Assembly: GCA_937907425.1 (NCBI GenBank) | Contig: CALCIE010000025.1 | Coordinates: 62,001 to 126,000 of the forward strand | DNA from: ZC4RG42 sp003242425 | GTDB lineage: Bacteria > Pseudomonadota > Gammaproteobacteria > Burkholderiales > SG8-39 | Length of the DNA: 64,000 bases | Direction of reading: 5' to 3' | Part shown: one piece after another, positions 8,785 through 19,772 of the stretch | Numbering within the stretch: the stretch's first letter is position 1 | Layout of the letters: every line of letters starts with the position of its first letter | The notes under the pieces: generated by a model | Databases searched by the model: none | Told to the model about the DNA's origin: nothing | The model's input: only the letters and a program-made list of their open reading frames with translations | Translations under genes and position numbers: made by a program

Positions 8785-10007
8785 GTACGGTACTCCGCGT
8801 TGATCTTGACGTAGTCGTAGGAGAAATCGCAGGTCCACACCACGGTGGAGGCGCTGCCGCGGTTCAATTCGACCCGCACCGTGATCTCCTCCGGTTTCAT
8901 GACCCGCACCCCGTCGTCCTCACGGTAGCTCGCGGCACGGCCGCCGCGCTCGATCACCTGCACATCGCCGAGGAAGAGATCCACGCGCGCGGGATCGAAG
9001 TCGCGGATGCCGGCGTTGCCGATCGCCATCAGCAACCGGCCGAGGTTCGGGTCGGAGGCGAAGAACGCGGTTTTGACGAGCGGCGAGTTGGCGATGCTGC
9101 GCGCCACGCGCAGCGCCTCGTCTTCGTCGGCCGCGCCGTTGACGCACACCGTGACGAACTTGGTCGCCCCTTCGCCGTCGCGCGCGATCGACTGCGCCAG
9201 CACCACCGCGACTTCGGTGACCGTTTCACGCAGGCGCGCATAAGCGGGCGAAGCCTCCGCGATCTCCGCAGCGGGCGCCTGCCCGGTGGCGATCAGCACG
9301 AAGGAGTCGTTGGTCGAGGTGTCGCCGTCCACGGTGACGCGGTTGAAGGAGGCATCGGCCACTTCGCGCACCAGCCGCCGCAGGGCCTTGCTCTCCACCT
9401 TGGCGTCGGTGGCGATGAAGGCGAGCATGGTCGCCATGTTGGGCTGCAGCATGCCCACGCCCTTGGCCATGCCGGTTACCGTGACCGTGACGCCGTCGAT
9501 CTCCACCGTGCGGCTCGCCGCCTTGGGCACCGTATCGGTGGTCATGATCGCCTGCGCCGCATCGGCCCAGTTTTCCGGCCCCAGGTTGGCGACGCACTGC
9601 GGCAGCGCGGCGACGATGCGGTCCACGGGCAGATGTTCCAGGATCACGCCGGTGGAGAAAGGCAGCACCTCGTCGGGCGCGCACCCGAGCTGCTGCGCCA
9701 CCGCCTCGCAGGTGGCGCGCGCCGCCTGCAAGCCCTGCTCGCCGGTGCCGCAATTGGCGTTGCCGGCATTGACGACGAGCGCGCGCATTTGATCGCGGGC
9801 AGCAAGCCGCTCGCGGCAGATCCGCACCGGTGCCGCGGCGAAACCGTTTTGAGTAAACACGCCCGCGACGCGCGCACCGGGCGCCAGGCGCATGAGCATA
9901 AGATCGCGCCGCCCCGGCTTGCGGATGCCGGCCGCGGCGAACCCCAGTTCCACGCCCGCCACGGGTCTCAGCGCGGCGGGATCGGGAGCGGTGAGATTGA
10001 CAGCCAT
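8781..10007 (-). CDS. argJ: Bifunctional glutamate N-acetyltransferase / ornithine acetyltransferase
   Basis: ArgJ recycles the acetyl group in the cyclic arginine pathway, transferring it from N-acetylornithine to glutamate, and in bifunctional forms also uses acetyl-CoA. The protein has 408 residues. Diagnostic blocks are VVNAGNANCGTG near residue 80 and the self-cleavage site KGVGMLQPNMATMLAF, where cleavage before T193 creates the catalytic N-terminal threonine. The C terminus DFSYDYVKINAEYRT is the classic family ending. It lies 27 bp downstream of secA and overlaps the DUF815 ATPase gene. Confidence 0.97.
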   Translation of the reverse strand: MAVNLTAPDPAALRPVAGVELGFAAAGIRKPGRRDLMLMRLAPGARVAGVFTQNGFAAAPVRICRERLAARDQMRALVVNAGNANCGTGEQGLQAARATCEAVAQQLGCAPDEVLPFSTGVILEHLPVDRIVAALPQCVANLGPENWADAAQAIMTTDTVPKAASRTVEIDGVTVTVTGMAKGVGMLQPNMATMLAFIATDAKVESKALRRLVREVADASFNRVTVDGDTSTNDSFVLIATGQAPAAEIAEASPAYARLRETVTEVAVVLAQSIARDGEGATKFVTVCVNGAADEDEALRVARSIANSPLVKTAFFASDPNLGRLLMAIGNAGIRDFDPARVDLFLGDVQVIERGGRAASYREDDGVRVMKPEEITVRVELNRGSASTVVWTCDFSYDYVKINAEYRT

Positions 10008-10034
10008 AGGGAAACGAGACGTGGATGCGGCCGC

Positions 10035-12776
<2,742 letters not shown>

Positions 12777-12930
12777 GGAAATGGACAGGGAAAACGCGGG
12801 AAGGCGCTAGTCTATCACGCGGCCCCGGCCGCTCCCGCAGCCCCCTGCCCCGGACGGCGGCATCCGGCACGCTTGCCGCGCCGCCGGTCCCGCTCGACAA
12901 TGCGGGCTTCTTCGACTACGGGTTTTCGTC

Positions 12931-13359
12931 GTGCGCGCCAAGCCTCTCAGTGACTTTCTGCGTGCGGGCCAGGGCGTCGGCGAACTCCTGCCTCAGGCCG
13001 AAAAGCTGCTCGCCCTGCGCAAGGCGGTCGCGCGTCTGTTGCCGCCCAATCTGCGCACGCTCGCGGAGGTCGCCAATCTGAAAGGCGACAAGCTCCTCAT
13101 CCAGGCGGCCAACAGCGCCGCAGCGGCAAAATTGAAGCTTTACGCCCCCGGTCTTCGGGACGGGCTGGCCCGCGCGGGCTACCATATCGCCGCCATCAAG
13201 ATCGAAGTCCGTCCGGCGGCGCCGGACCTTGCCAAGCGCACGCGCAGCCGCACCCTCCCGGAGCCGGCAGCGAAGGCGCTGCAGCAGCTGGAAGCGGAGT
13301 TGTCGGACGACTCGCCGCTGCGGCCAGTCATCAGCCGCCTGGCAACCAAGACGCGTTGA
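12931..13359 (+). CDS. DciA-like (DUF721) protein
   Basis: This 142-residue basic protein belongs to the DUF721 family, whose characterised members (DciA) recruit or load the replicative helicase DnaB in bacteria lacking DnaC. The N-terminal half has the helical segment LSDFLRAGQGVGELLPQAEK. The KH-like core follows, with LRTLAEVANLKGDKLLIQA. The C terminus is a flexible basic tail. The start is a GTG, and no better in-frame start was found. Position between secA and an OmpA-like gene is usual for the family in betaproteobacteria. The helicase-loading role is inferred from the family. Confidence 0.78.
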   Translation: MRAKPLSDFLRAGQGVGELLPQAEKLLALRKAVARLLPPNLRTLAEVANLKGDKLLIQAANSAAAAKLKLYAPGLRDGLARAGYHIAAIKIEVRPAAPDLAKRTRSRTLPEPAAKALQQLEAELSDDSPLRPVISRLATKTR

Positions 13360-13415
13360 AGCTGCTTTTCAATGCCGGGGCCTGCGCGCCCCGGCCCAAG
13401 GAGTACGGAAATCAC

Positions 13416-14072
13416 ATGCGGAAAGTTCTGTTAACAGGTCTCGCGGCCGCCCTGGCGCTGGGCGGCTGCGCGAACATGGGCGATCGTGAACGTCATACCG
13501 CAATCGGGGCCGGCATCGGCGCCGCGGCGGGCGCGGCGATCGGCGTCGCGACGGCAGGCGGCAACAAGGGCCGCAGTGCAGCAACCGGTGCCGTCATCGG
13601 CGCCGGCGTGGGCGCGCTCGGCGGCTACATCTGGTCGCAGCGCATGGAAAAGCAGAAGGCCGAGATGGAGCAGGCGGCCGCGGGCACCAACATCAAGGTC
13701 GAGCGCACCGCCGACAACCGTATCAAGGTCCACATCCCCAGCGATGCCGGTTTCGAAGTCAACCGCGCCACCGTCCGGCCGCAGCTCGCGCGGGTGCTCG
13801 ACGATTTCGCCCAGAGCATGCGCAACAATGCGACCACGCAGATCTGGATCGTCGGCCACACCGACAGCACCGGCACCGATGCCATCAACGATCCGCTGTC
13901 GCGCGAGCGCGCGGCCAACACGCGGGACTATCTGGTGGCAAGGGGCGTCGCGCGCGAACGCATCAGCATCGACGGCCGCGGCAGCCGCGAGCCCGTGGCC
14001 TCGAATGCCACCGCCGAAGGCCGGGCGCAGAACCGCAGGGTGGAAATCTATATCGGCGAACCGGCGCAGTAG
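13416..14072 (+). CDS. OmpA-family lipoprotein with glycine-zipper segment
   Basis: This 218-residue protein has a lipoprotein signal, with LALGGC placing the lipidated cysteine near residue 18. A glycine-zipper stretch at about residues 30-70 (AIGAGIGAAAGAAIGV and a similar repeat) suggests membrane insertion. The C-terminal OmpA domain carries VGHTDSTGTD and ends NRRVEIYIGEP, the peptidoglycan-binding fold. It probably tethers the outer membrane to peptidoglycan, as in YiaD-like proteins. The ATG at 13416 has AAGGAG 12 bases upstream; an in-frame start at 13356 would place the signal peptide internally. It is convergent with the small membrane gene that follows. Confidence 0.9.
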   Translation: MRKVLLTGLAAALALGGCANMGDRERHTAIGAGIGAAAGAAIGVATAGGNKGRSAATGAVIGAGVGALGGYIWSQRMEKQKAEMEQAAAGTNIKVERTADNRIKVHIPSDAGFEVNRATVRPQLARVLDDFAQSMRNNATTQIWIVGHTDSTGTDAINDPLSRERAANTRDYLVARGVARERISIDGRGSREPVASNATAEGRAQNRRVEIYIGEPAQ

Positions 14073-14073
14073 G

Positions 14074-14259
14074 CTAGATCGCGAGCACCAGACGCTCGAG
14101 GAAGATGAAGGCGACGATCAGCGCGCCGACGATCAGCCCGTACTTGAATACCTGCACGCCGAAGCGCAGATAACGGCGGTTGCCGGTCAGGAGGTAGACG
14201 ACCGCGGAGGCGCCGACGATCAGTACGACCAGGAAGCCGAGCAAGCGCAGGACGAGCAC
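14074..14259 (-). CDS. Small membrane protein of unknown function
   Basis: This predicted 61-residue protein starts at a GTG and reads LRLLGFLVVLIVGASAVVYL as a first hydrophobic helix. A short basic loop NRRYLR follows, then a second helix VGALIVAFIFLERLVL. The stop TAG is at 14074-14076. Similar two-helix proteins with the TGNRRYL turn occur near lpxC in betaproteobacteria, so I consider it real although no function is known. It lies 23 bp downstream of lpxC on the same strand and is probably co-transcribed with it. Confidence 0.65.
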   Translation of the reverse strand: MLVLRLLGFLVVLIVGASAVVYLLTGNRRYLRFGVQVFKYGLIVGALIVAFIFLERLVLAI

Positions 14260-14282
14260 TTCGGGCTCCCGGTCGGCGCCCT

Positions 14283-15197
14283 TCAGACGGGCAGCGCGTA
14301 GAAGCGGCTCAGCGCCGGAGGCGCCTCTTCCGCCTTGTCGAAGCTCACGATTTCCCAGGCATCGGCCTGCGCGAGCGTGGCGCGGAGCAGCTGGTTGTTG
14401 AGTCCGTGTCCGGACTTGTGGGCGGTGAAGGCGCCGATGATCGGATGACCCACCAGATAGAGGTCGCCGATCGCGTCCAGCACCTTGTGCTTCACGAACT
14501 CGTCGGCGTAACGCAGGCCGTCGCTGTTCAGCACGCGGTATTCGTCGAGCACGATGGCGTTGTCGAGACTGCCGCCCAGCGCCAGACCGTGGTTGCGCAG
14601 CATCTCCACATCCTGGGCGAAACCGAAGGTGCGCGCCCGCGCGACCTCCTTGATGTAGGACGTCTCGGCGAAATCCACCGTCACCTGCTGGCTCGATTTC
14701 TCGAACACCGGGTGGTTGAAGACGATGGAGAAGGTGAGCTTGAAGCCGTCGTAAGGATCGAAGCGCGCCCACTTGTCGCCGTCGCGCACTTCCACCGGCT
14801 TCTTGATGCGCATGAAGCGCTTCGGCGCGCGCTGCTCCTCGATGCCGGCCGATTGCAGCAGGAACACGAAGGGGCTGGCGCTGCCGTCCATGATCGGCAC
14901 TTCCGGCGCGTCCAGATCGATGTAGACGTTGTCGATGCCGAGGCCGGCGAGCGCCGACATGATGTGCTCGACCGTACCCACCTTAACGCCGTCCTTCTCG
15001 ATCAGGCTGCACAGGCGGGTATCGGTGACGGCCAGCGCGTCGGCCGGAATGTCGACCGGCTGCGGCAGGTCGATGCGGCGGAACACCACGCCGGTGTTCG
15101 GCGCGGCAGGACGCAAGGTCATGGTGACCTTCTTGCCGCTGTGGAGTCCGACGCCCGTCGCCTTGATGGCCGACTTCAGTGTCCGTTGCCTCAACAT
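14283..15197 (-). CDS. lpxC: UDP-3-O-acyl-N-acetylglucosamine deacetylase
   Basis: LpxC is the zinc-dependent deacetylase that commits UDP-acyl-GlcNAc to lipid A synthesis, in the cytoplasm. All catalytic positions are in the same register as the E. coli enzyme: H78 in TVEHIM, H237 and D241 in KHKVLD, and H264 in HKSGHG. The N terminus MLRQRTLKSAIKATGVGLHS is typical, and the length is 304 residues. The gene lies downstream of ftsZ across a 285-bp gap that holds a 7-bp inverted repeat, so it may have its own promoter in addition to readthrough. Confidence 0.98.
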   Translation of the reverse strand: MLRQRTLKSAIKATGVGLHSGKKVTMTLRPAAPNTGVVFRRIDLPQPVDIPADALAVTDTRLCSLIEKDGVKVGTVEHIMSALAGLGIDNVYIDLDAPEVPIMDGSASPFVFLLQSAGIEEQRAPKRFMRIKKPVEVRDGDKWARFDPYDGFKLTFSIVFNHPVFEKSSQQVTVDFAETSYIKEVARARTFGFAQDVEMLRNHGLALGGSLDNAIVLDEYRVLNSDGLRYADEFVKHKVLDAIGDLYLVGHPIIGAFTAHKSGHGLNNQLLRATLAQADAWEIVSFDKAEEAPPALSRFYALPV

Positions 15198-15283
15198 CTA
15201 CATCTCTTGATTTCGTAAGGGGCTGAATTCTAACACGGCCGGCCCGACGCCGCCTTCCGGCACCGGGCGTCTGTCACATTTTA

Positions 15284-15309
15284 CCTATCGAGTCAGCCAT
15301 CCCGATAGG
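15284..15309. promoter_or_regulatory. Inverted repeat in the ftsZ-lpxC gap
   Basis: CCTATCG at 15284-15290 and CGATAGG at 15303-15309 are exact inverted copies separated by 12 bases. The element is 87-112 bases upstream of the lpxC start codon. It has the size of a dimeric repressor site, and the arms are not followed by T residues on the minus strand, so a terminator is less likely. Function is unknown. The remainder of the 285-bp gap (15198-15482) shows no credible gene. Confidence 0.35.
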
Positions 15310-15482
15310 CACCAATGGGCCGACGCCTGCGGTCCCGCCGCATCGCGTTCGCCGGTGATGCGCAGCGCACGACGACAGCCGGCATCCAAGCCCTGTGAAG
15401 CTTAGTCCGCTGTCACCCGTCCGGGTTCAGCGCGCCTTCCGCGCGCCGACCGGCGTGGACGCCCGTTCGGGCGGCCCACGCC

Positions 15483-16637
15483 TCAATCGGCCTGCTTACG
15501 CAGGAAGGCCGGGATGTCGTACTTGTCCATCCCGCTCTGCGAGAGCGCCTCCACGGCCGAGCTGCGGTTCTTGCGGAACACCGCCGGCGCCGCATCGGCG
15601 AGCCCGAAGTTGTATTCGAGACCCGGCGCGGCCATGTTGTCGGTACCGGTCTTCTGCGCCACCACCAGTTGCGGCTTGGGCGCGCGCATGGCGGCCTGCC
15701 CCAGACCCGTCGCCACCACCGTGACACGCAGGTTGTCGCCCATCGAGTCGTCGTACACGGCGCCGAAGATGATCGTCGCCTCGTCGGCGGCGAAACTGCG
15801 CACGGTGTTCATCACTTCGTTCACTTCGCGCATCTTCAGGTCTTCGCTGGCGGTGATGTTCACCAGCACGCCGCGCGCGCCGGAGAGGTTGACGCCTTCC
15901 AGCAGCGGGCTCGCGATCGCCTGCTCGGCGGCGAGGCGCGCGCGGTCCACGCCGCTCGCATAGGCCGAACCCATCATCGCCATGCCCATCTCGGCCATCA
16001 CGGTCCGCACGTCTTCGAAGTCCACGTTGACCAGCCCCGGGCAGTTGATGATCTCGGCGATGCCGGCCACGGCGTTGTGCAGCACGTCGTCGGCCGCGCG
16101 GAAGGCGTCCTTCATGCTGACGTCGTCGCCCAGCACTTCCATGAGCTTCTCGTTGAGGATGACGATCAGCGAATCGACGTGCTGCTGCAGCTCCATGATG
16201 CCCGCCTCGGCCGCGCGCATGCGGCGGCCTTCGAAGGCGAAGGGCTTGGTCACCACGGCCACGGTGAGGATGCCCATGTCCTTGGCGATCTCCGCCACCA
16301 CCGGCGCAGCGCCGGTGCCGGTGCCGCCGCCCATGCCCGCGGTGATGAAGCACATGTGCGCGCCCTGCAACGCCTCGCGGATCGCGTCGCGCTGCTCGAG
16401 CGCCGCGGCGCGGCCTACTTCCGGCTTCGCACCGGCGCCCAGGCCCGAGGTGCCGAGCTGGATCTGGTGCTTGGTCAGGCTGCGCGCCAGCGCCTGCGCA
16501 TCGGTGTTCGCGGCGATGAAGTCCACGCCGGTCACGCCGTTGCGGATCATGTGGTTGATCGCGTTGCCGCCCGCGCCGCCGACGCCGATGACTTTGATGA
16601 CGGTCCCGCTCTGTTCCGTATCGAGAATCTCGAACAT
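15483..16637 (-). CDS. ftsZ: Cell division GTPase FtsZ
   Basis: FtsZ is the tubulin homologue that forms the division ring. The 384-residue protein has the glycine-rich start IKVIGVGGAGGNAINHMI and the tubulin signature GGGTGTG at residues 103-109. The synergy region NLDF-like stretch INCPGLVNVDFEDV and the T7-loop area follow. The C-terminal conserved peptide that binds FtsA and ZipA is YDIPAFLRKQAD. It is the last division gene of the dcw cluster. A 175-bp gap with an imperfect inverted repeat separates it from ftsA. Confidence 0.98.
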   Translation of the reverse strand: MFEILDTEQSGTVIKVIGVGGAGGNAINHMIRNGVTGVDFIAANTDAQALARSLTKHQIQLGTSGLGAGAKPEVGRAAALEQRDAIREALQGAHMCFITAGMGGGTGTGAAPVVAEIAKDMGILTVAVVTKPFAFEGRRMRAAEAGIMELQQHVDSLIVILNEKLMEVLGDDVSMKDAFRAADDVLHNAVAGIAEIINCPGLVNVDFEDVRTVMAEMGMAMMGSAYASGVDRARLAAEQAIASPLLEGVNLSGARGVLVNITASEDLKMREVNEVMNTVRSFAADEATIIFGAVYDDSMGDNLRVTVVATGLGQAAMRAPKPQLVVAQKTGTDNMAAPGLEYNFGLADAAPAVFRKNRSSAVEALSQSGMDKYDIPAFLRKQAD

Positions 16638-16679
16638 TGTCTACCTCCAACAAATCAAAATTGACCGAGCCCGCGAAGG

Positions 16680-16736
16680 GTGAAGGGTGAAACGAGTGAC
16701 AACGTTCGCATCGCCCCACTCTCTTTCACTCTTCAC
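16680..16736. repeat. Imperfect inverted repeat upstream of ftsZ
   Basis: GTGAAGGGTGAAACGAGTG at 16680-16698 is matched by CACTCTCTTTCACTCTTCAC at 16717-16736. The reverse complement of the second arm, GTGAAGAGTGAAAGAGAGTG, agrees at most positions. An 18-base spacer separates the arms. The arms are themselves built of short GTGAA units. The element lies between ftsA and ftsZ, 43-99 bases upstream of the ftsZ start. It could fold in the ftsZ leader or be a repetitive extragenic palindrome. Confidence 0.5.
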
Positions 16737-16812
16737 TCCTCACGTAGCGAAACGCCCTACGCCGGCGGGGTCGCGCCCGCCGTCCTCCTTTCCGAGCGCG
16801 CATGCCGCGCGC

Positions 16813-18051
16813 TCAGAAATTCCTTTGAAACCATTCCTTCATGCGCCGCAGCGTGGCTTTGAAGCTGCCGCTCTGCCGCGCGATCACGCCGCGTTCGATC
16901 TGCGACTTGCCCTCCAGCAGCAGGCCCATCGCCGTCGCATAGCGCGGGTTCTGCACCACTTCCGCCAGGCCGCCGGTGTAGCGCGGCACGCCGAGCCGCA
17001 CGGGCATGTGGAAGATCTCCTCGCCCAGCTCCACCATGCCCTGCATCACCGAGGAGCCGCCGGTCAGCACGATGCCGGAGGACAGCAGATCCTCGAAGCC
17101 GGACTGCCGCAGCACCTGCTGGATCAGCGTGTAGAGCTCCTCGATGCGCGGCTCGATCACTTCTGCGAGCGTCTGCCGCGACAGCAGACGCGGACCGCGG
17201 TCGCCCAGCCCGGGCACTTCCACCATCTCGTTCGGATCGGCCAGTTGCCGCAACGCGCAGCCGTAACGCAGCTTGATCTGTTCGGCCTCCGGCGTCGGCG
17301 TGCGCAGCGCCATGGCGATGTCGTTCGTCACCTGGTCGCCGGCGATGGGAATCACCGCTGTGTGACGGATCGCGCCCTCGCGGAACACGGCGATGTCGGT
17401 GGTGCCGCCGCCGATGTCCACCAGGCAGACGCCCAGCTCCTTTTCGTCCTCGGACAGCACGGCGATGCTGGAGGCGAGCGGCTGCAGGATGAGATCGGCC
17501 ACTTCCAGGCCGCAGCGGCGCACGCACTTGACGATGTTCTGCGCCGCCGACACCGCGCCGGTAACGATGTGCACTTTCACTTCCAGACGCACGCCGCTCA
17601 TGCCCAGCGGTTCGCGGATGCCGTCCTGGCCGTCGACCACGAACTCCTGGGTGAGGATGTGCAGCACCTGCTGGTCGGTCGGGATCGGCATGGCGCGCGC
17701 GGTCTCGATCGCGCGCTGCACGTCTAGCGGCGTCACTTCCTTGTCCTTGACCGCCACCATGCCGGTGGAGTTGAAGCTGCGGATGTGACTGCCCGCGATG
17801 CCGGTATAGACGCGGTCGATCTTGCAGTCGGCCATCAGCTCCGCCTCCTCCAGCGCGCGCTGGATGGCGTTCACCGTCGCCTCGATGTTGACGACCACGC
17901 CCTTCTTGAGGCCCTTGGACTCGTGCGAGCCCATGCCGATCACCTCCAGCGTGCCGTCGGGCTGCAGGTCCGCCACCAGGGCCACGACCTTCGACGTGCC
18001 GATGTCGAGGCCCACGATCAGATTCTTGCTTTCCTTGGTTGCCGGTCTCAT
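16813..18051 (-). CDS. ftsA: Cell division protein FtsA
   Basis: FtsA is the actin-like protein that tethers FtsZ to the membrane and recruits later division proteins. The 412-residue protein starts MRPATKESKNLIVGLDIGTS with the actin-fold phosphate loop. LVDIGGGTTDIAVF provides phosphate 2, and IVLTGGSSVMQGM provides the adenosine loop. The C-terminal amphipathic membrane-targeting helix is MKEWFQRNF. I chose the ATG at 18051; the open frame extends to 18300 inside ftsQ without family support. It starts 8 bases after the ftsQ stop. Confidence 0.97.
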   Translation of the reverse strand: MRPATKESKNLIVGLDIGTSKVVALVADLQPDGTLEVIGMGSHESKGLKKGVVVNIEATVNAIQRALEEAELMADCKIDRVYTGIAGSHIRSFNSTGMVAVKDKEVTPLDVQRAIETARAMPIPTDQQVLHILTQEFVVDGQDGIREPLGMSGVRLEVKVHIVTGAVSAAQNIVKCVRRCGLEVADLILQPLASSIAVLSEDEKELGVCLVDIGGGTTDIAVFREGAIRHTAVIPIAGDQVTNDIAMALRTPTPEAEQIKLRYGCALRQLADPNEMVEVPGLGDRGPRLLSRQTLAEVIEPRIEELYTLIQQVLRQSGFEDLLSSGIVLTGGSSVMQGMVELGEEIFHMPVRLGVPRYTGGLAEVVQNPRYATAMGLLLEGKSQIERGVIARQSGSFKATLRRMKEWFQRNF

Positions 18052-18059
18052 TTTTGTAA

Positions 18060-18821
18060 TCAGACGCTCCCCGCCTTCTTGTGCTGCGTTTCGAATTGCT
18101 CCAGGCCGGGCACGCGCAGCGCGAATCCGTTCGGATAGCGCAGGTCCACGTGTCCGACGTTGCCCCCGAGCTGGGCCAGCGCGTGGGGATAGAGGGCGAC
18201 GAAGCGCCGCAGACGATTCAGCGCGTCGTTCGGCGTCTGGTCGCGTCCCAGCATCACCGTGAGCCGGGCGTCGTCCTTCCCCACGAGCTGCAGCCGCCAC
18301 GCTTGGCGCGCCGAAAGTTCGAGGCGCGCGATCTCGAAACCGAGCGGCGCCACCAGTTCCGCGAAACGCCGGTAGTGCGCCGTCATCGTCGCCTCACGGC
18401 CCGCCGGCCCGACGAAGCGCGGCAGCTCGGCGTCCAGCCGCCCCTGGAAGCGTTCGCCGTAGGTGTTCACGAGCTCCTGCTCGCTCCAGCGCGCGAGCGG
18501 CCGGTGCTCTTCCACCGTGGCCACCAGCGTGTCCGGCCATTGGCGGCGCAGCTCCACGCGCCGCACCCAGGGGATGCTCTCCAGCGCCTCGCGCACGGCC
18601 AGCAGATCGACGCCGAAGAAATTCCCCTTCACGCGGCCGTCGAGGACCTGCTCGACCGCCGCGGCATCCACGTGCGCGAGCTCGCCGCGCAGCTGCAGCT
18701 TCTTCAACGGAAACAGGTGCGAATTGACGAGCGCGATCACCGCGATGCAGAAGACGATGAAGGCCGCCACCCCGTACAGGGCGCTCGCGGTGAGGTTCAT
18801 CAATCGCGGGTTATGCCACAC
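18060..18821 (-). CDS. ftsQ: Cell division protein FtsQ
   Basis: FtsQ is the bitopic inner-membrane scaffold of the FtsQBL subcomplex. The 253-residue protein has a short cytoplasmic N terminus and a single membrane helix at about residues 13-32. The periplasmic POTRA domain begins LQLRGELAHVDAAAVEQVL. The beta domain ends HVDLRYPNGFALRVPG, the conserved FtsQ motif. It starts 9 bases after ddl and precedes ftsA by 8 bases, so the three are surely one transcript. Confidence 0.96.
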   Translation of the reverse strand: MWHNPRLMNLTASALYGVAAFIVFCIAVIALVNSHLFPLKKLQLRGELAHVDAAAVEQVLDGRVKGNFFGVDLLAVREALESIPWVRRVELRRQWPDTLVATVEEHRPLARWSEQELVNTYGERFQGRLDAELPRFVGPAGREATMTAHYRRFAELVAPLGFEIARLELSARQAWRLQLVGKDDARLTVMLGRDQTPNDALNRLRRFVALYPHALAQLGGNVGHVDLRYPNGFALRVPGLEQFETQHKKAGSV

Positions 18822-18830
18822 GCTTCCTCC

Positions 18831-19772
18831 TTATCGCCCCGTGTCGTCCGGCTGCGCGCGTGACTTGGTCGACGCCAGCGACAGCACGCGCAGGCAAAGG
18901 TCCTCGTAGGAAATGCCCGCATGGCGCGCGGCCATCGGCACGAGCGAGTGATCGGTCATGCCGGGCGCGGTGTTCACTTCGAGGAAATAGGGCCGGCCGT
19001 CGTGGTCGAGCATCAGATCCACGCGTCCCCAGCCGCTGCAGCCCAGTGTCTCGAACGCGCGCAGCACCTCCCGCCGGATCGCCGCCTCCTCCTCCGCCGG
19101 CAGACCGCAGGGGATGATGTAGCGCGTGTCGTCGGCAAGGTACTTCGCCTCGTAGTCGTAGAAATCGCGCGGCGTCTCCAGTTTGATCAGCGGCAGCGCC
19201 TCCTCGCCCAGCACCGCGCCGGTGAGCTCGATGCCTTCGATGAACGCCTCCGCCAGCACCAGCGGGTCGTAGCGCGCCGCCAGCTCGTAGGCTGCGCGCA
19301 GGTCTTCCGCCTTGCGCACCTTGCTCATACCGATGGAAGAGCCTTCGTTGGCGGGCTTGACCATGATCGGCAGCCCCAGCCGCGCGGCGACGGCCTCGAA
19401 GTCGGAATCGGCGCGCAGGATCTCGAAAGGCGGTGTCGGCACACCCGCCGACTGCCACAGGAGTTTCGTGCGCCACTTGTCCATGGCCAGCGCGCAGGCG
19501 AGCACGCCTGAACCGGTGTAGGGGATGCCGAGCACCTCCAGCGCGCCTTGCATGGTGCCGTCCTCGCCGTGACCGCCGTGCAGGGCGATGAACACGCGCT
19601 CGAAACCCTGCGCGACGAGCTGCTCGAGCGGCCGTTCCGCCGGATCGAAGGGATGCGCGTCCACGCCGCGGCTTCTCAACGCGGCCAGCACCATCTCCCC
19701 GCTTTTGAGGGACACGGCGCGCTCGGCCGACCGGCCGCCGTACATCACCGCGACTTTGCCGAACTCATTCAT
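18831..19772 (-). CDS. ddl: D-alanine--D-alanine ligase
   Basis: Ddl joins two D-alanines for the peptidoglycan precursor. The protein of 313 residues is an ATP-grasp ligase. It starts MNEFGKVAVMYGGRSAERAVS and shows ALHGGHGEDGTMQGALE, the conserved MDKWRTK segment, and FLEVNTAPGMTDHSL near the C terminus, the Mg and D-Ala site. The ATG at 19772 is preferred, though a GTG one codon earlier is possible. The start lies inside the end of murB, an 8-base overlap. A single ddl in the dcw cluster corresponds to ddlB of enterics. Confidence 0.96.
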   Translation of the reverse strand: MNEFGKVAVMYGGRSAERAVSLKSGEMVLAALRSRGVDAHPFDPAERPLEQLVAQGFERVFIALHGGHGEDGTMQGALEVLGIPYTGSGVLACALAMDKWRTKLLWQSAGVPTPPFEILRADSDFEAVAARLGLPIMVKPANEGSSIGMSKVRKAEDLRAAYELAARYDPLVLAEAFIEGIELTGAVLGEEALPLIKLETPRDFYDYEAKYLADDTRYIIPCGLPAEEEAAIRREVLRAFETLGCSGWGRVDLMLDHDGRPYFLEVNTAPGMTDHSLVPMAARHAGISYEDLCLRVLSLASTKSRAQPDDTGR

